This document shows positions 43,370-53,159 of a DNA stretch of 64,000 nt, piece by piece; the first letter of the stretch is position 1; the number at the start of each line of letters is the position of its first letter. Source of the DNA: Atopsyche davidsoni (lineage: Eukaryota > Arthropoda > Insecta > Trichoptera > Hydrobiosidae); assembly GCA_022113835.1 (NCBI GenBank), contig JAILWY010000029.1, positions 4,556,001 through 4,620,000 on the forward strand. Reading direction: 5' to 3'. The position numbers and the translations under genes were made by a program. A model generated the notes under the pieces. It ran no database searches and was not told the DNA's origin. It was given only the letters and a program-made list of their open reading frames with translations.

Positions 43370-44204
43370 ATGGGAAGGTTAAGAATATATTATGGATCCC
43401 TGATGATCATCGATCTTGTATATCTGGGATCAATCAATTCTGGTAGGATACAATCAAAAGAAAATGATTTTAATTTATCCAACATAATCGTTTCCCAGGA
43501 CCGATCATCCTTTCCAATAATTCCAATTTTGAGGGGATATTGAACACCTGACCTGACGGCAAAAATGCACTGCTGTTTTGCAGTAATGTGCAATTGTCCT
43601 TGTACTTGGTGATACCATTTTTGTTGGACTTTTATAGTTCTATTCTGTTTTTTTATTGATTTTCCAAAATTTTAATTTTTTGTTGAGAATTGCTTCTTCA
43701 ACACTTGTTCCGGATATTGATAATGGACATTTTATTTCTACAATTTTATCAACACTAATTCCATCGGGTGTTGCTCCCAAAAAATCTAAATATGTGTTTA
43801 TAGAGGCCACATTTTTCAATAATTATATTTTCTTGGCAAGCTAACTGGTCCAATGCCACTTGCTCGTTGTCTCGACCATATTTAATTGATCTTATATTAA
43901 ATAAAGATCGGCCATAAAGCATGGCATTTATGAGTGGTCCACAACTAAATCCTGAACGCCTTTGCAAACCCGACCAAACCACGAGGCAGCCGGGAGATTA
44001 CTTTGTATCTCTAACCATTCACCGCTCTCTGCCTGTAGAACACATCGGGTTTGGATAGAATTTTTATCCTGTAAAGCTAATTTATTTAAAAAGACTTCTT
44101 TAGTGGCGTTAAAGCTGTCATTATCCATGTCCGCTTGTTGGTAGTTTTGCCCGTAATCTTTATCATATCTAGACGATAAAAGCTTTGTTTTAAAGATTCT
44201 AGGG
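43370..44204 (-). pseudogene. YqaJ-type exonuclease family I, copy 3
   Basis: Same layout as 18235-19110: N-terminal block (44130-43755, with IKYGRDNEQVALDQLAC), core ATPDG and VEIKCP in the 43656-43760 region, then QVQGQLHITAKQQCIFAV (43593-43390). Frameshifts differ from copy 1. Its N-terminal end is cut by a hAT element at 44205. Confidence 0.72.
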
Positions 44205-45900
44205 CAGAGGTGTCAAACTCAATTTTGCAGAATTCAAATAAATAAAATGTTCTGAATTATTGTATATAGTATATAATACACGGTTGTCAAAAATCATATC
44301 AAAGTTATAAAAGAGGGTAATTATTTTGAGCTCGAGGATCCAGATACCTGACTTCTCTTGTTTTTGATAAGCTCATTGATGTCAGGTATCATATTCGTTG
44401 TAATTGTAATTAGTTATCCAAACTCTTGAAATATTGTGTATAAAATGTAATAGCGTTAACCTCTTAAAATTTTTCTTTCAAAATACTGTCCGATTGAAGA
44501 TCTATCAAGTCCATTTGCAAATGAACTGGTGCCTGTGAAGCTTCGAAATTGAATGGATTGTCAATAATTTGGAATTTAATTTTATTCATTTTGTGGAAGT
44601 CTTCAAAATGATTGTTGGATTCCGTGATCAGATTTTGCAGAAGTTGAGAATATTGATCCTATTTTTTTTGGTTCACTGTGCCAAATGATTTTAAATGAGG
44701 GAAATGATCCAAAGTTTGATTTTTTTACCTGATTTTCCCACAGCCTCAACTTTGTTTCAAAGGCTTGAATACATGAATACATTTGAGTGACAATCAGATT
44801 TTTACCCTGTAACTTTACATTCAGATCAGTCAAGTGTTTATTCATATCTACCAAAAAGGCACAATCAACCCACCGATCATTGTCATAATCAATTGGGTTG
44901 CCTTTTTCTAACATGAAAGCTTGAATAGGGTCACGTATTGCAAAAAATCTTTCTAAAACTACTCTTCGACTGAGCCAACGAACTTCGGTGAAATAAGGGA
45001 CAACAGAAAACTTTTCGTCCAAATCTTGTAAAAACTGCCTGAACTGTCGATGATTTAGTCCTTATAAAATTTACTATTTTAATTATGACATGGTCCATCT
45101 TTAAATGTTTGGATGCCAATGATTCCTGATGAATTATTCAGTGAAATCCCACAAAATTCCCTGGTGTTTTCTGTTTAACGTCGGCGCATTAGGCGAATTA
45201 GGTACAGCTCACAAATGTTTGCCAGCTATGGCAGGAGCGCCATCCGTAGTTGTGCTGCTAAGTATATTCCAGTCGAGTTCATATTCCGCTATCAAATGCT
45301 CAATTGCAGAATAAATATCATTTGCTGTTGTAGTACCTGTCAATGGAACGCACTTTAATAGTTCTTCGGTTTTTTTTTTTTTTTTTTTTTTCTTATAAAA
45401 ACAGCAAGTTGAGCTGTATCAACAGTATCAGTGCTCTCGTCAACAGCCAGTGAAAAATTTGTAAATTCCTTAATTTTCTCCTTCAGTTGAAGAACCAAAT
45501 TTTGAGATAAATCATTTATTCTTGAAGCAACAGTGTTTCTTGACAGCGAAATATTTAGAATGATTGACTTTTGAAATGTAAATGAAACATCGGCAACTTT
45601 CAACATACAGTCTTTAATAAAATCACCATTAGTGAAAGGCTTTGATCTCTTCGCGATTTCTAATCCAATAATAAAACTTGATTTCAGGGCATCTTCGCTC
45701 TCATTATTAGCTTTAGTAAACATCGATTGTTGACATTGAAGTTTAGATTTTAAAGATGACAATGTGTCCATTCTTATTTTTTCAGTGTAACAATTGAATT
45801 TTGATTTATGATTCGTATCATAGTGTCTCTTCAAGTTAAACTCTTTAAAAACAGCAACTGTTTGATTGCATACGCACAAGCGGATATTAACCGTCGCCGA
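44205..45900 (-). mobile_element. hAT element (GTF2IRD2/ZBED-like transposase), copy 2
   Basis: The left end starts CAGAGGTGTCAAACTC, a classical hAT inverted-repeat terminus. C-terminal frame 45022-44603: VRWLSRRVVLERFFA, VDCAFLVDMNKHL, MYSCIQAFETKLRLW. N-terminal frame 45915-45355: CVCNQTVAVFKEFNLKRHYD (BED finger), NISLSRNTVASRI, FSLAVDESTD (catalytic-domain Asp). It is interrupted by a poly-T run at 45371-45391 and a deletion. The right end is lost in a BEL/Pao junction. The uninserted sequence is at 19100-19120 (attctaggg then ctttca). Confidence 0.85.
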
Positions 45901-45929
45901 CTCGCTCGGGGTCATTCAGCATACAGCAT

Positions 45930-46405
45930 AATCTTATGAGATTCTCGGCGTCGGTAAGTGCCCACACTTTCGTTGATTGCTCTCATTGAGCAAAAAAGGT
46001 GGGCCACTCTATCAGGTCTACATTAAACGATGGCAAGTCCTTGACGCTGCACTGTCTCGCAATGAAGGCCTCCATCTGCCCCATCCCCCTTGAGATTGTG
46101 AGGTATACGCGGCGGCATCTTCTGTCACTTCGCCCACGCGGTCTCCTAACCTCTAACGCCCTTCGCAGATCTTCCCAGTTGCACTGCGCTCCCCCAGCTC
46201 CATGCCTTACACGCCCCCGGCGAAATAGCTTGTAGTGATAATAATACAAGTCTTTATTATGAAACACAGTAAAATTATAAGATCAAGTCACGACGCCGCG
46301 CGGCGTCCGATGTCAGAACCGTAAACCTGGACTGTCTTGCAATGAAGTCGGGTGAGCAGGAATGTCCAGGAATGTTCGCCGCCAAGTCCAAAACTTGATT
46401 TTGAC
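45930..46405 (-). pseudogene. BEL/Pao gag and LTR-like segment, copy 2
   Basis: MEAFIARQCSVKDLPSF and EWPTFFAQ (gag start) directly follow the LTR-like segment 46093-46405, which carries an AATAAA on the - strand (46254-46259). Compared with copy 1 a leader of about 190 bp is deleted. Confidence 0.7.
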
Positions 46406-48277
46406 GCAGGTAGCAGTAAATAGACGAGAAATATTTACACGTCTATTTACTGCTTCCATCAATGGAAATTGTTGATTTTTATTAAAATTTCCTATAAGGC
46501 CAACATTTAAATAAAAATCAGTGACTGCATCTAAAAAGAAATTTTTTCCAGCTGAAGGCGGGCTAATGATTTGAAAAGCATTTCTTTTTGGAGTTGTTTT
46601 TTCTAAACAATTAAACAATGAGTAAATAAAATTATGAATTGTATCAATTACTTCTTCATTATAACAATCAGCTATTTCTTCCATTTGAAAATATAACAAA
46701 TTTTCTATAATTTTTAAAGACTCATCGACATTATAATAGTAATCGTTAAATTTACTTAAGGCAGGTGCCCTAAAAATTATTCGTATTCCTGGATTATTAT
46801 AAAATTGAACAAAATCTTCAAATTGAAATGCGTTAATTTTATAACTCCAAATTTCTACAGCTCTCATAAAAGTTTTATCATAATGTAATAAATCGCCCTG
46901 CGAACTTACTCTCCATTCATTTAATCTTGTAATATGAGATACTGGAACAACAATTAATGCGTCAAAAATTTCTATTAATTTCGACGGCTGTACTCGTTGT
47001 TGTAATTGCTGGTGTTGTTGTTTATATTGTTGTGATTGTTGTTGTCCTCCTGGTTGTATGTTGTGCATAATGGATCGTCCGTTATTAGCTCTATTTGATC
47101 CTTCAGAGCAATAAGTAGACGTTGACCCGTCGCTTTGGTAGAATCTATTACAACTTTCATACGATACCTCGCGCTCTTCCATCCATTTGGTGTACCTTTG
47201 GTCTTTTCGTACGTGCTCTTCTCGAAAAGATTCACTTCGATGTATATATCTCCGCTGCGTGTAGGTGCTCTCGAGGTATAGCAAGCATCTGGGGTATTTA
47301 CAAAGATACTGTTCGAGGTTAGAACAGTATGCCTCGTCTGTTTCCTCAAAGGATTTAATATTGTAAGATCGTCTATACGTAGAAAACCTTTGCATTGTTC
47401 CGTTGCATTTACATTGTCTATTAGTCCATTTGCATAAATGGACGACATGGAAGTGGTCGGTGTCTCCATTATTGTCTTTACACATAACGCTCCATCTACT
47501 TCCTCTTTTAGATTTTGCATCTGGCCATTTGTATCGATTCCCATATTTATCTTCTTGAGTGTTTGAATTCCAGTAGATTCCGTCGAAAGCATAGCGTTGT
47601 TCTTCATCATCTGATACGTACTCACTATCCACAATTCTATTGTTTGTTGAATGGAAAGAGATAACTGTGAGTGGGCTCTTTTTAAAGAATTGTACCAAAT
47701 CGTTAACTGCTTGGCCGAATGGAACGTTTGTATTTCTTCGAAAAGAATCGTGCAACAGTTTTCCGTGTGTCTCTCTAGAACGTCGAAAAGTCTCGTAAAT
47801 GTCCATTCCGTTGTGTCTTTTATAAATTCGTTCAGATCGCAACATTGATCTAAGAGTTTCTTCCTTTCCATCAGATTCTCGTCGTCCATCATTTGTGTCG
47901 TCATTGCTACTATATACTTGTGCATTTTCTCGGTAGTCGGAGCCATCAATTCGTTCACACGTTTGTTGTCGTCTATTAATTTCAACATTATTGCAATGTC
48001 CGGAATTAGAAGATTCATTGTTGTTTTGCTGTATATTTCCAATTCCTCTAATAATTTCAAATGTTTTCTCAAATTCTTCATCGTCGGACGACGTAAACCT
48101 TTCGCTTGCCAGGACTGAAGAAGTAGAAGGAATTTGCTCCTTAACGTCATTGCCAGACAAGTCATTATTAAATTCTCCATTATTATTTGATTCTTCAGAA
48201 TTTTCTTCTATTAATAATTCACTACACAGTAAAGCACGAGAGTCGTCGGATAAATCCATTTGGAAACTAACTTTCAT
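46406..48277 (-). pseudogene. Endogenous densovirus-like NS1 fragment
   Basis: A continuous frame from an ATG at 48277 (the open frame extends to GTG at 48286). It shows a variable acidic N-terminus, an HUH-type nickase motif (HFH, near residue 280), a glutamine-rich stretch (about 410-435), and a parvovirus superfamily-3 helicase region with Walker A-like PPSAGKNFF (about 576-584), then FPLMEAVNRRV. Similarity stops there (about 46440), just before the Walker B core. The last 35 or so codons come from the neighbouring repeat. NS1 normally nicks and unwinds parvoviral DNA; lacking half its helicase, this copy cannot. No capsid gene is seen nearby. Integration is inferred from the surrounding mobile-element DNA. 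Confidence 0.85.
46975..48180 (-). CDS. Densovirus-like NS2 frame nested in NS1
   Basis: A 401-codon frame, shifted one base from NS1 and starting at a true ATG 97 bases after the NS1 ATG. It lies wholly inside NS1 and is free of stops. Densoviruses encode NS2 in an overlapping frame near the start of NS1; the long nested form is closest to that described for iteradensoviruses (inference from layout). NS2 function is poorly known and I recognise no domain. An Asn-rich C-terminus mirrors the Gln-rich stretch of NS1 through the same CAA/AAC-type repeats. A random second frame this long is unlikely in AT-rich DNA. Confidence 0.75.
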   Translation of the reverse strand: MENLIMTCLAMTLRSKFLLLLQSWQAKGLRRPTMKNLRKHLKLLEELEIYSKTTMNLLIPDIAIMLKLIDDNKRVNELMAPTTEKMHKYIVAMTTQMMDDENLMERKKLLDQCCDLNEFIKDTTEWTFTRLFDVLERHTENCCTILFEEIQTFHSAKQLTIWYNSLKRAHSQLSLSIQQTIELWIVSTYQMMKNNAMLSTESTGIQTLKKINMGIDTNGQMQNLKEEVDGALCVKTIMETPTTSMSSIYANGLIDNVNATEQCKGFLRIDDLTILNPLRKQTRHTVLTSNSIFVNTPDACYTSRAPTRSGDIYIEVNLFEKSTYEKTKGTPNGWKSARYRMKVVIDSTKATGQRLLIALKDQIELITDDPLCTTYNQEDNNNHNNINNNTSNYNNEYSRRN

Positions 48278-48286
48278 TGCTGCCAC

Positions 48287-48660
48287 TATGATTTATATAC
48301 TATATATTATCTAAACTTCATTTCCGACACACTTGTTGTTTGTTCTACTTTATATTTTATCTCATATCCTCTTCCTGTAGCGATTGCTATGACCTCCGTT
48401 GACCTTGCTGCTAAACACATTTTTCCCCTCCCACCCACCCGTTCCACATAAAGCGATGTGGAATAAAAATGTGATGCTGCCTATGTTACCGCCCATAGGC
48501 TATATGAACCATAAAACACAGAAATAACAGTAAATTGGTCATTCCTGGGCTTCGTCTATCCCCTAAAAGGCGCTACGCGCGGGATAGACACAATTGTGAC
48601 AAGTAAAAATTGTGGCGGTAAAAAAAAGAGTACCTGCACTGCCCCGATATGACCGCTACG
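48287..48660 (-). promoter_or_regulatory. Upstream region of the viral fragment, promoter and palindromes
   Basis: tatataaat on the - strand (48293-48301) lies just upstream of the NS1 start and may be the viral TATA box. Farther out are two perfect hairpins: TTCCACAT/ATGTGGAA (48442-48463) and GTCTATCCC/GGGATAGAC (48554-48589, 18-nt GC-rich loop). Parvovirus genome ends are palindromic, so these may be terminal remnants, but this is not proven. Confidence 0.45.
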
Positions 48661-48849
48661 GTATGCGTTCTCCTTCACTCTCATGACTTTAAATTAGTTC
48701 CTCTACTAAACACAAAGCCTTTTTTTTTAAAACAAACAAAACAAGAACCCCCCGCTCTCTGTTATCAACACCGTTTCTTCTGAGTCAAAGTCCCCTTCAG
48801 AAATTTAAAACCCCCCAAAATTTACTTGATTTTTCTAAATTATATGAGA

Positions 48850-49062
48850 TGGAAACTTGGTTTCGTCTCACTTGGGACACCTCTGGCTAGCCGGATAACA
48901 ACATTTCCTACTGGCCCAAAATCTGGCTCATCTTGAAACCGCCCATTCTCTTGACCAATGTATATCTCAAATTTGTGAGCATAGCCTTTTACACTGCACA
49001 TTACATAGAATTTGAATCCCCACTTGTGTGGTTTATTTGGGTCTGCAAATAAACCACACAAG
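48850..49062 (-). pseudogene. piggyBac type-ii fragment, copy 2, with fold-back
   Basis: KPHKWGFKFYVMCSVKGYAH, FEIYIGQENG and VGNVVIRLA, as at 23000-23180, and the same ADPN junction to the YqaJ family II piece. The junction is followed by a perfect inverted repeat (49023-49037 with 49048-49062), so bases after gggtctgca are a reversed copy of the piggyBac sequence. Confidence 0.75.
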
Positions 49063-49159
49063 GTAACACTTTTTTAGACCACTTACCAGGTGTACTTGTA
49101 ATTAATTTCCGGTTTTTTTTTTAAATAAAACACAATATTGCAAGAGAAGTGTTAAAAAT

Positions 49160-49429
49160 ATTTTATTCAAAATATTTTCCATCGTTTTCTATACATTTTC
49201 CCCACCTTTCCGGTAATTTGTGGATACCATGCCAATAGAATTGACTGTCTTTGGTGGTGAACCACTCGGTGAGCCAATTTCGCAAATTTTCATAAGAGTC
49301 GAAGCGCTGCTCAGAAAGTGCGTGGCCGGATGACAAAATTTCATTTAACACGTTGACTGCCATTGTAATTTTCAGAAATCTGGCTGAAAATGACAATTTG
49401 ATTGGCATTATATTATTAAAAACTCTCAT
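49160..49429 (-). pseudogene. mariner transposase C-terminus (another lineage)
   Basis: LSEQRFDSYENLRNWLTEWF, FYWHGIHKLPERWGKCIEND and GKYFE form the typical C-terminal end of mariner transposases. The preceding catalytic part is absent. The region 49430-49690 that follows has no recognisable coding content. Confidence 0.78.
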
Positions 49430-49689
49430 TTTAGTGCATGGTTATCATCAAAAAGCAAAATTTTCTGTTCATGCAAGCCAGCATTGATTTTTTTTTGATT
49501 TCCCAGAAGCCATCTATCGATATTAGCACTGATATATTCCGAGTTTAATCGTAGCTGCACAAAAATGGCAAGTAAACAAGGATGAGATAATTCGTAGCGG
49601 ACGTCAACGTGTTAATATAAAAAGCAAGCAAGAAATATAGTGTTTTTATAGAAGATACAATTTTATTTGTATATAAAAATAAACAAAAT

Positions 49690-50400
49690 ATATTACATTT
49701 TAATGAGACGTCTGATTTTGTTTGTCCAGAGCAAGTGCATCAATGTTAATATCGATTGATGTTGTCGCTACACGCAAACAGTTTTCCAAATGGTCATCAG
49801 TGATGTGTGTTCTTGTATGAGATTTGATGTGCTTCATTCTAGTGAAAAGCTGTTCACACGTGTAAGTGTTCCAAACAGCGAAATCATCAAAAGACCATGT
49901 TTATATATTACAGGATATTTCTCCTTATCCAAATATGCTTTGTAAAACTCTTCCAAACCAACTTGATTGAATTTCTCCTTTAACTGTGCATCACAATACA
50001 TTTCAGAATGTTCCATTTGTAAAAATCCTGGCAATGAATTCACATCTACGGAGAATGGCGTTGCAAATGCAGCAAAAAGCATGCGATGCTTTTTAAAATC
50101 TTGAAATCGGTTTTCAAATTCCAGCTTCAAGTCTGATATCAACGAAGCGTATTTATCCGTCGCTATTTGTGTGACGTCTGGCTCCAATAATAATGTAGGA
50201 AAATGAGTGTAGATTTTTGCCCTTAACTGTTGTTCCCAAACCCCAAGTTTCATTTGGAATGCGGAAATATGATCATACATGCTATTGATTAGTTGATCTT
50301 TCCCTTGTAGATGAGTATTAACAATATCTAGATGGCTAACTATATCGACCGGAAATGCAAAGTCTCTAAGTCGGTCCTTACAACCATATAGACAGGGCAC
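49690..50400 (-). pseudogene. hAT transposase, C-terminal part (second lineage)
   Basis: Frame 50400-49834: LRDFAFPVDIVSHLDIVNTH, LQGKDQLINSMYDHISAF, LPGFLQMEHSEMYCDAQLKE. After a frameshift at about 49870 it continues with a CEQLFTRMKHIKSHTRTHI and DDHLENCLRVATT block, the C-terminal dimerisation region of GTF2IRD2-like hAT proteins. One frameshift in about 230 codons suggests a fairly young relic. Confidence 0.82.
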
Positions 50401-50689
50401 ACACCGGACAGGGTCACAAACAAATGTACAAATGTTATTAAACTAAATGGCAGTGTTTACTTAATAATAAAAGGTATAACACAGGATACAAGGACAATGG
50501 GGGCTCGTAAACTGTAATCTACAGGTTGGGAGGTCCATGACATCAGTCTCTTTTCTCACGTGACTACTACTGTTAGAATTTTTACATATTGAATGTGTAT
50601 GATACATAACATATTGAATGTGCGTGGTATATTATACATATAATTGGTGATATCACTTTTGGTGGTCGTTTAAGGTAAAGGCTTCTGAG

Positions 50690-50845
50690 ATAAGTTTTGT
50701 TGCTTATAGGACATTTTATCTCCACAATGCTATCTTCACATATTCCATCAGGGGAACCTGCTATCATTGGATATTTTGTGGCTGCCCAAATTAAACAACT
50801 AAAACAATTAAATATTAGTAAATTTCGTACTTTGGAAGTTTAATC
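50690..50845 (-). pseudogene. YqaJ family II fragment, copy 4
   Basis: MIAGSPDGICEDSIVEIKC as at 23181-23430, truncated after KTYL. It is joined to the same following sequence as there, showing that the pair belongs to one duplicated block. Confidence 0.7.
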
Positions 50846-51715
50846 TTTTCGAACACATAATCTGGTAAACGATCTTTTTGTTGACCTCTAGAAACAGTCT
50901 TTCCTTTTTTGTGGCATATTCCAGCAACGATCCGGCTTGAAATTGATACAAAATATCAAGTCTATAGCCTTTATTAGAAACATGAAGAAGACTTGGCTTA
51001 TTGTCTGCGCCTAAGTTATGTTTACTGTCATTAAGATGTGTTGCAAATTGTGAATTCAATTTATTATTTTCAAACGATGCCAGGTGCTCTTTTTATCTTC
51101 TAGTAAAACTACGAATTGTTAGACATAGTTTGACAATGTACATAGCTTTACAGTCATCACAAGTTAATTTGTAGACTCCACTCTTCTGGAAGGCATCAAC
51201 TATTTTTAAAAGCCATTTTAAATTCTGTCAAGTGAGATTTGACCAAAATATTCAATTCATCTAAACGGCTTCTCTTCGTCGCTACAGCAAACAGGGTATA
51301 TTTGATTAGAGTTTTTTTTTTTTTTTTTTTTACTAAGGATTTTATCAACCATATTTTTGGGTAGCCATTACTTACTGCGATTGATTAAATTATTTTTAAT
51401 TCTTCATTGAATGCTTCTAATTCTAAAGGTAATTTAACTAGCCGGTGTACCATGCTATTGTATGCTGCTGATTTATGTGACATGGGGTGCATGGATTTAT
51501 AATGTATTGGCTTACGATATACACTAAAATGGTGACGGTTATTTACATTTTTAATCGAAAGATCTAAAAAGTTTATGGTCTTATCAACTTCTTTCTCTAG
51601 TGTGAATTTAATACGAGTATGTAAAGAATTTGCAAAATTTACAAATTTGTCCGATTGTCTCTCTGTTCCACTCCAACAAATCAAGATATCGTCTACATAC
51701 CTTTTTTCAAAGTGA
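50845..51715 (-). pseudogene. Penelope-like retroelement fragment, copy 2
   Basis: Same RT end (YVDD, NFLDLSIKN, FSVYRKPIHYK) as copy 1, with the 51385-51684 frame identical to 24040-24339. The GIY-YIG remnant runs through about 51190-51080. An insertion at 51235-51330 (including a long T run at 51311-51332) replaces part of the linker, and the tail to 50808 is longer than in copy 1. Confidence 0.8.
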
Positions 51716-52911
51716 TCATTTGAAAATCTTTCGGAATTCCTCTATTTTTCCGAACTCGCCCGTGATAGTTTGGCCTGGTTTCAGCAGCTCATAGTGGATG
51801 ACACCCTTCTGATCCCACCAACTACACAGCATTACCTCGACGCCATGAATATTTGACTTTCAGCTGGTTTTTCTTCCAATTGAAACAGAAAAGTAAAGTT
51901 TCCCGCAAATTGCGTTTTGTTGGTACAAAAGTTGACATGTTGAGAGCTCAAAAAAAAATGTTGTATACACTTCAGCGATATGACATATACTGAAAACAAA
52001 AGCGCAACAATGCGGCTTCATAATGAAATGTTAAAGTATAGCCTGATGCGATTCAATACTCGTAACGCCATCGCTTAGAAAATACAATAATATACACAAA
52101 TAGAACAATATTTGTTCCTAGCGTCCTTATACAAAACCTTCCTTGTCTTGAGCCCTACAATTGAAGCCACCCCCGATAAAGAAGAATAATTGGATCTATA
52201 TGATTGTTTAGCCCAACATCCATCTGCAATAACGGTGATCATTGGTATACAGTTTCTATCTATACTTCCACATTCAACTGCCATCCTTGCTTCTTTCATT
52301 CTTTCCATTTGGATAACTCAAAAAATGGTGGTTTGACACGATCTATCTATAATGTAGGTAGTTAACGAGATACGGAATCTATGCTGCATGCTCACACTTG
52401 GTCAGTCTATTAATAAACGTGAAACAGAGCAGATGTTATTCATGAATATCTATTTTGTCCCCTTCAAAGTATTCCCCCACCAGATATTATACACTTGTTC
52501 CAACGATTTTTCCAATCGTCGAAGCACTTCAAATGTGATCAATCATTTTTTGTGATTTTGTTCAGCTCCATCTTTGATGCCGTCTTTATCTCCACAACCG
52601 TAGCGTAGCATCGTCCTTTCATGTGCCTCTTCACTTTTGAGAAAAAGAAAAGGTCACAGGGGGTCAGATCTGGGGAATACGGTGGGAATACCGGGATTTA
52701 AATTGTCGAAATAAGACATTATGCGTCTTGTGAAGTCTGTATTGTTGCAATCCGCGATTATCATAATGATATTTGCTGCTGAGACGTAGTGTACGTCATT
52801 GGCGCATAACTGTAACCAGTATCTTCCTTAATCTGAGTCCGAGTAAAACTAATGGTGACTCCTGTGCCCAAAATGACTCAATTTTGCAGCTCGTCTTAAG
52901 AGCTGCTGTAC
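51716..52911 (-). pseudogene. Block copy 2: deleted mariner, Mutator-like piece, mariner C-terminus
   Basis: Near-identical repeat of 24365-25564 in the same order. The Mutator-like frame 52075-52308 matches 24730-24963 residue for residue. It continues across the TTAA (52897-52900) that in the other copy is occupied by piggyBac. Small indels (e.g. at 52765) are the main differences. Confidence 0.85.
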
Positions 52912-53159
52912 GAGACGTATCGCACAAAGAACTGTAATTATTAGGTTGGGATATGTTTCAGTGACGGGAGGTGTGAATTCAAACCACAATGTTTTATGTT
53001 CGTTTTCTGACTTTTATTGAACTGACGTGAAGATAGTTGCAACATGGTTATGTTGCATGCACTGAAGTTCACAATATTTTATACATGAAGCCAGCCACAA
53101 ACGCCTTACCGACTGTGACGTTCCCGATCTTTTAGACCTAAAACTAAGAGGCTAGAGGC

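Noticed and set aside
47122..48314. + strand frames opposite the viral fragment
   Set aside because: Short, motif-free and antisense to NS1/NS2.
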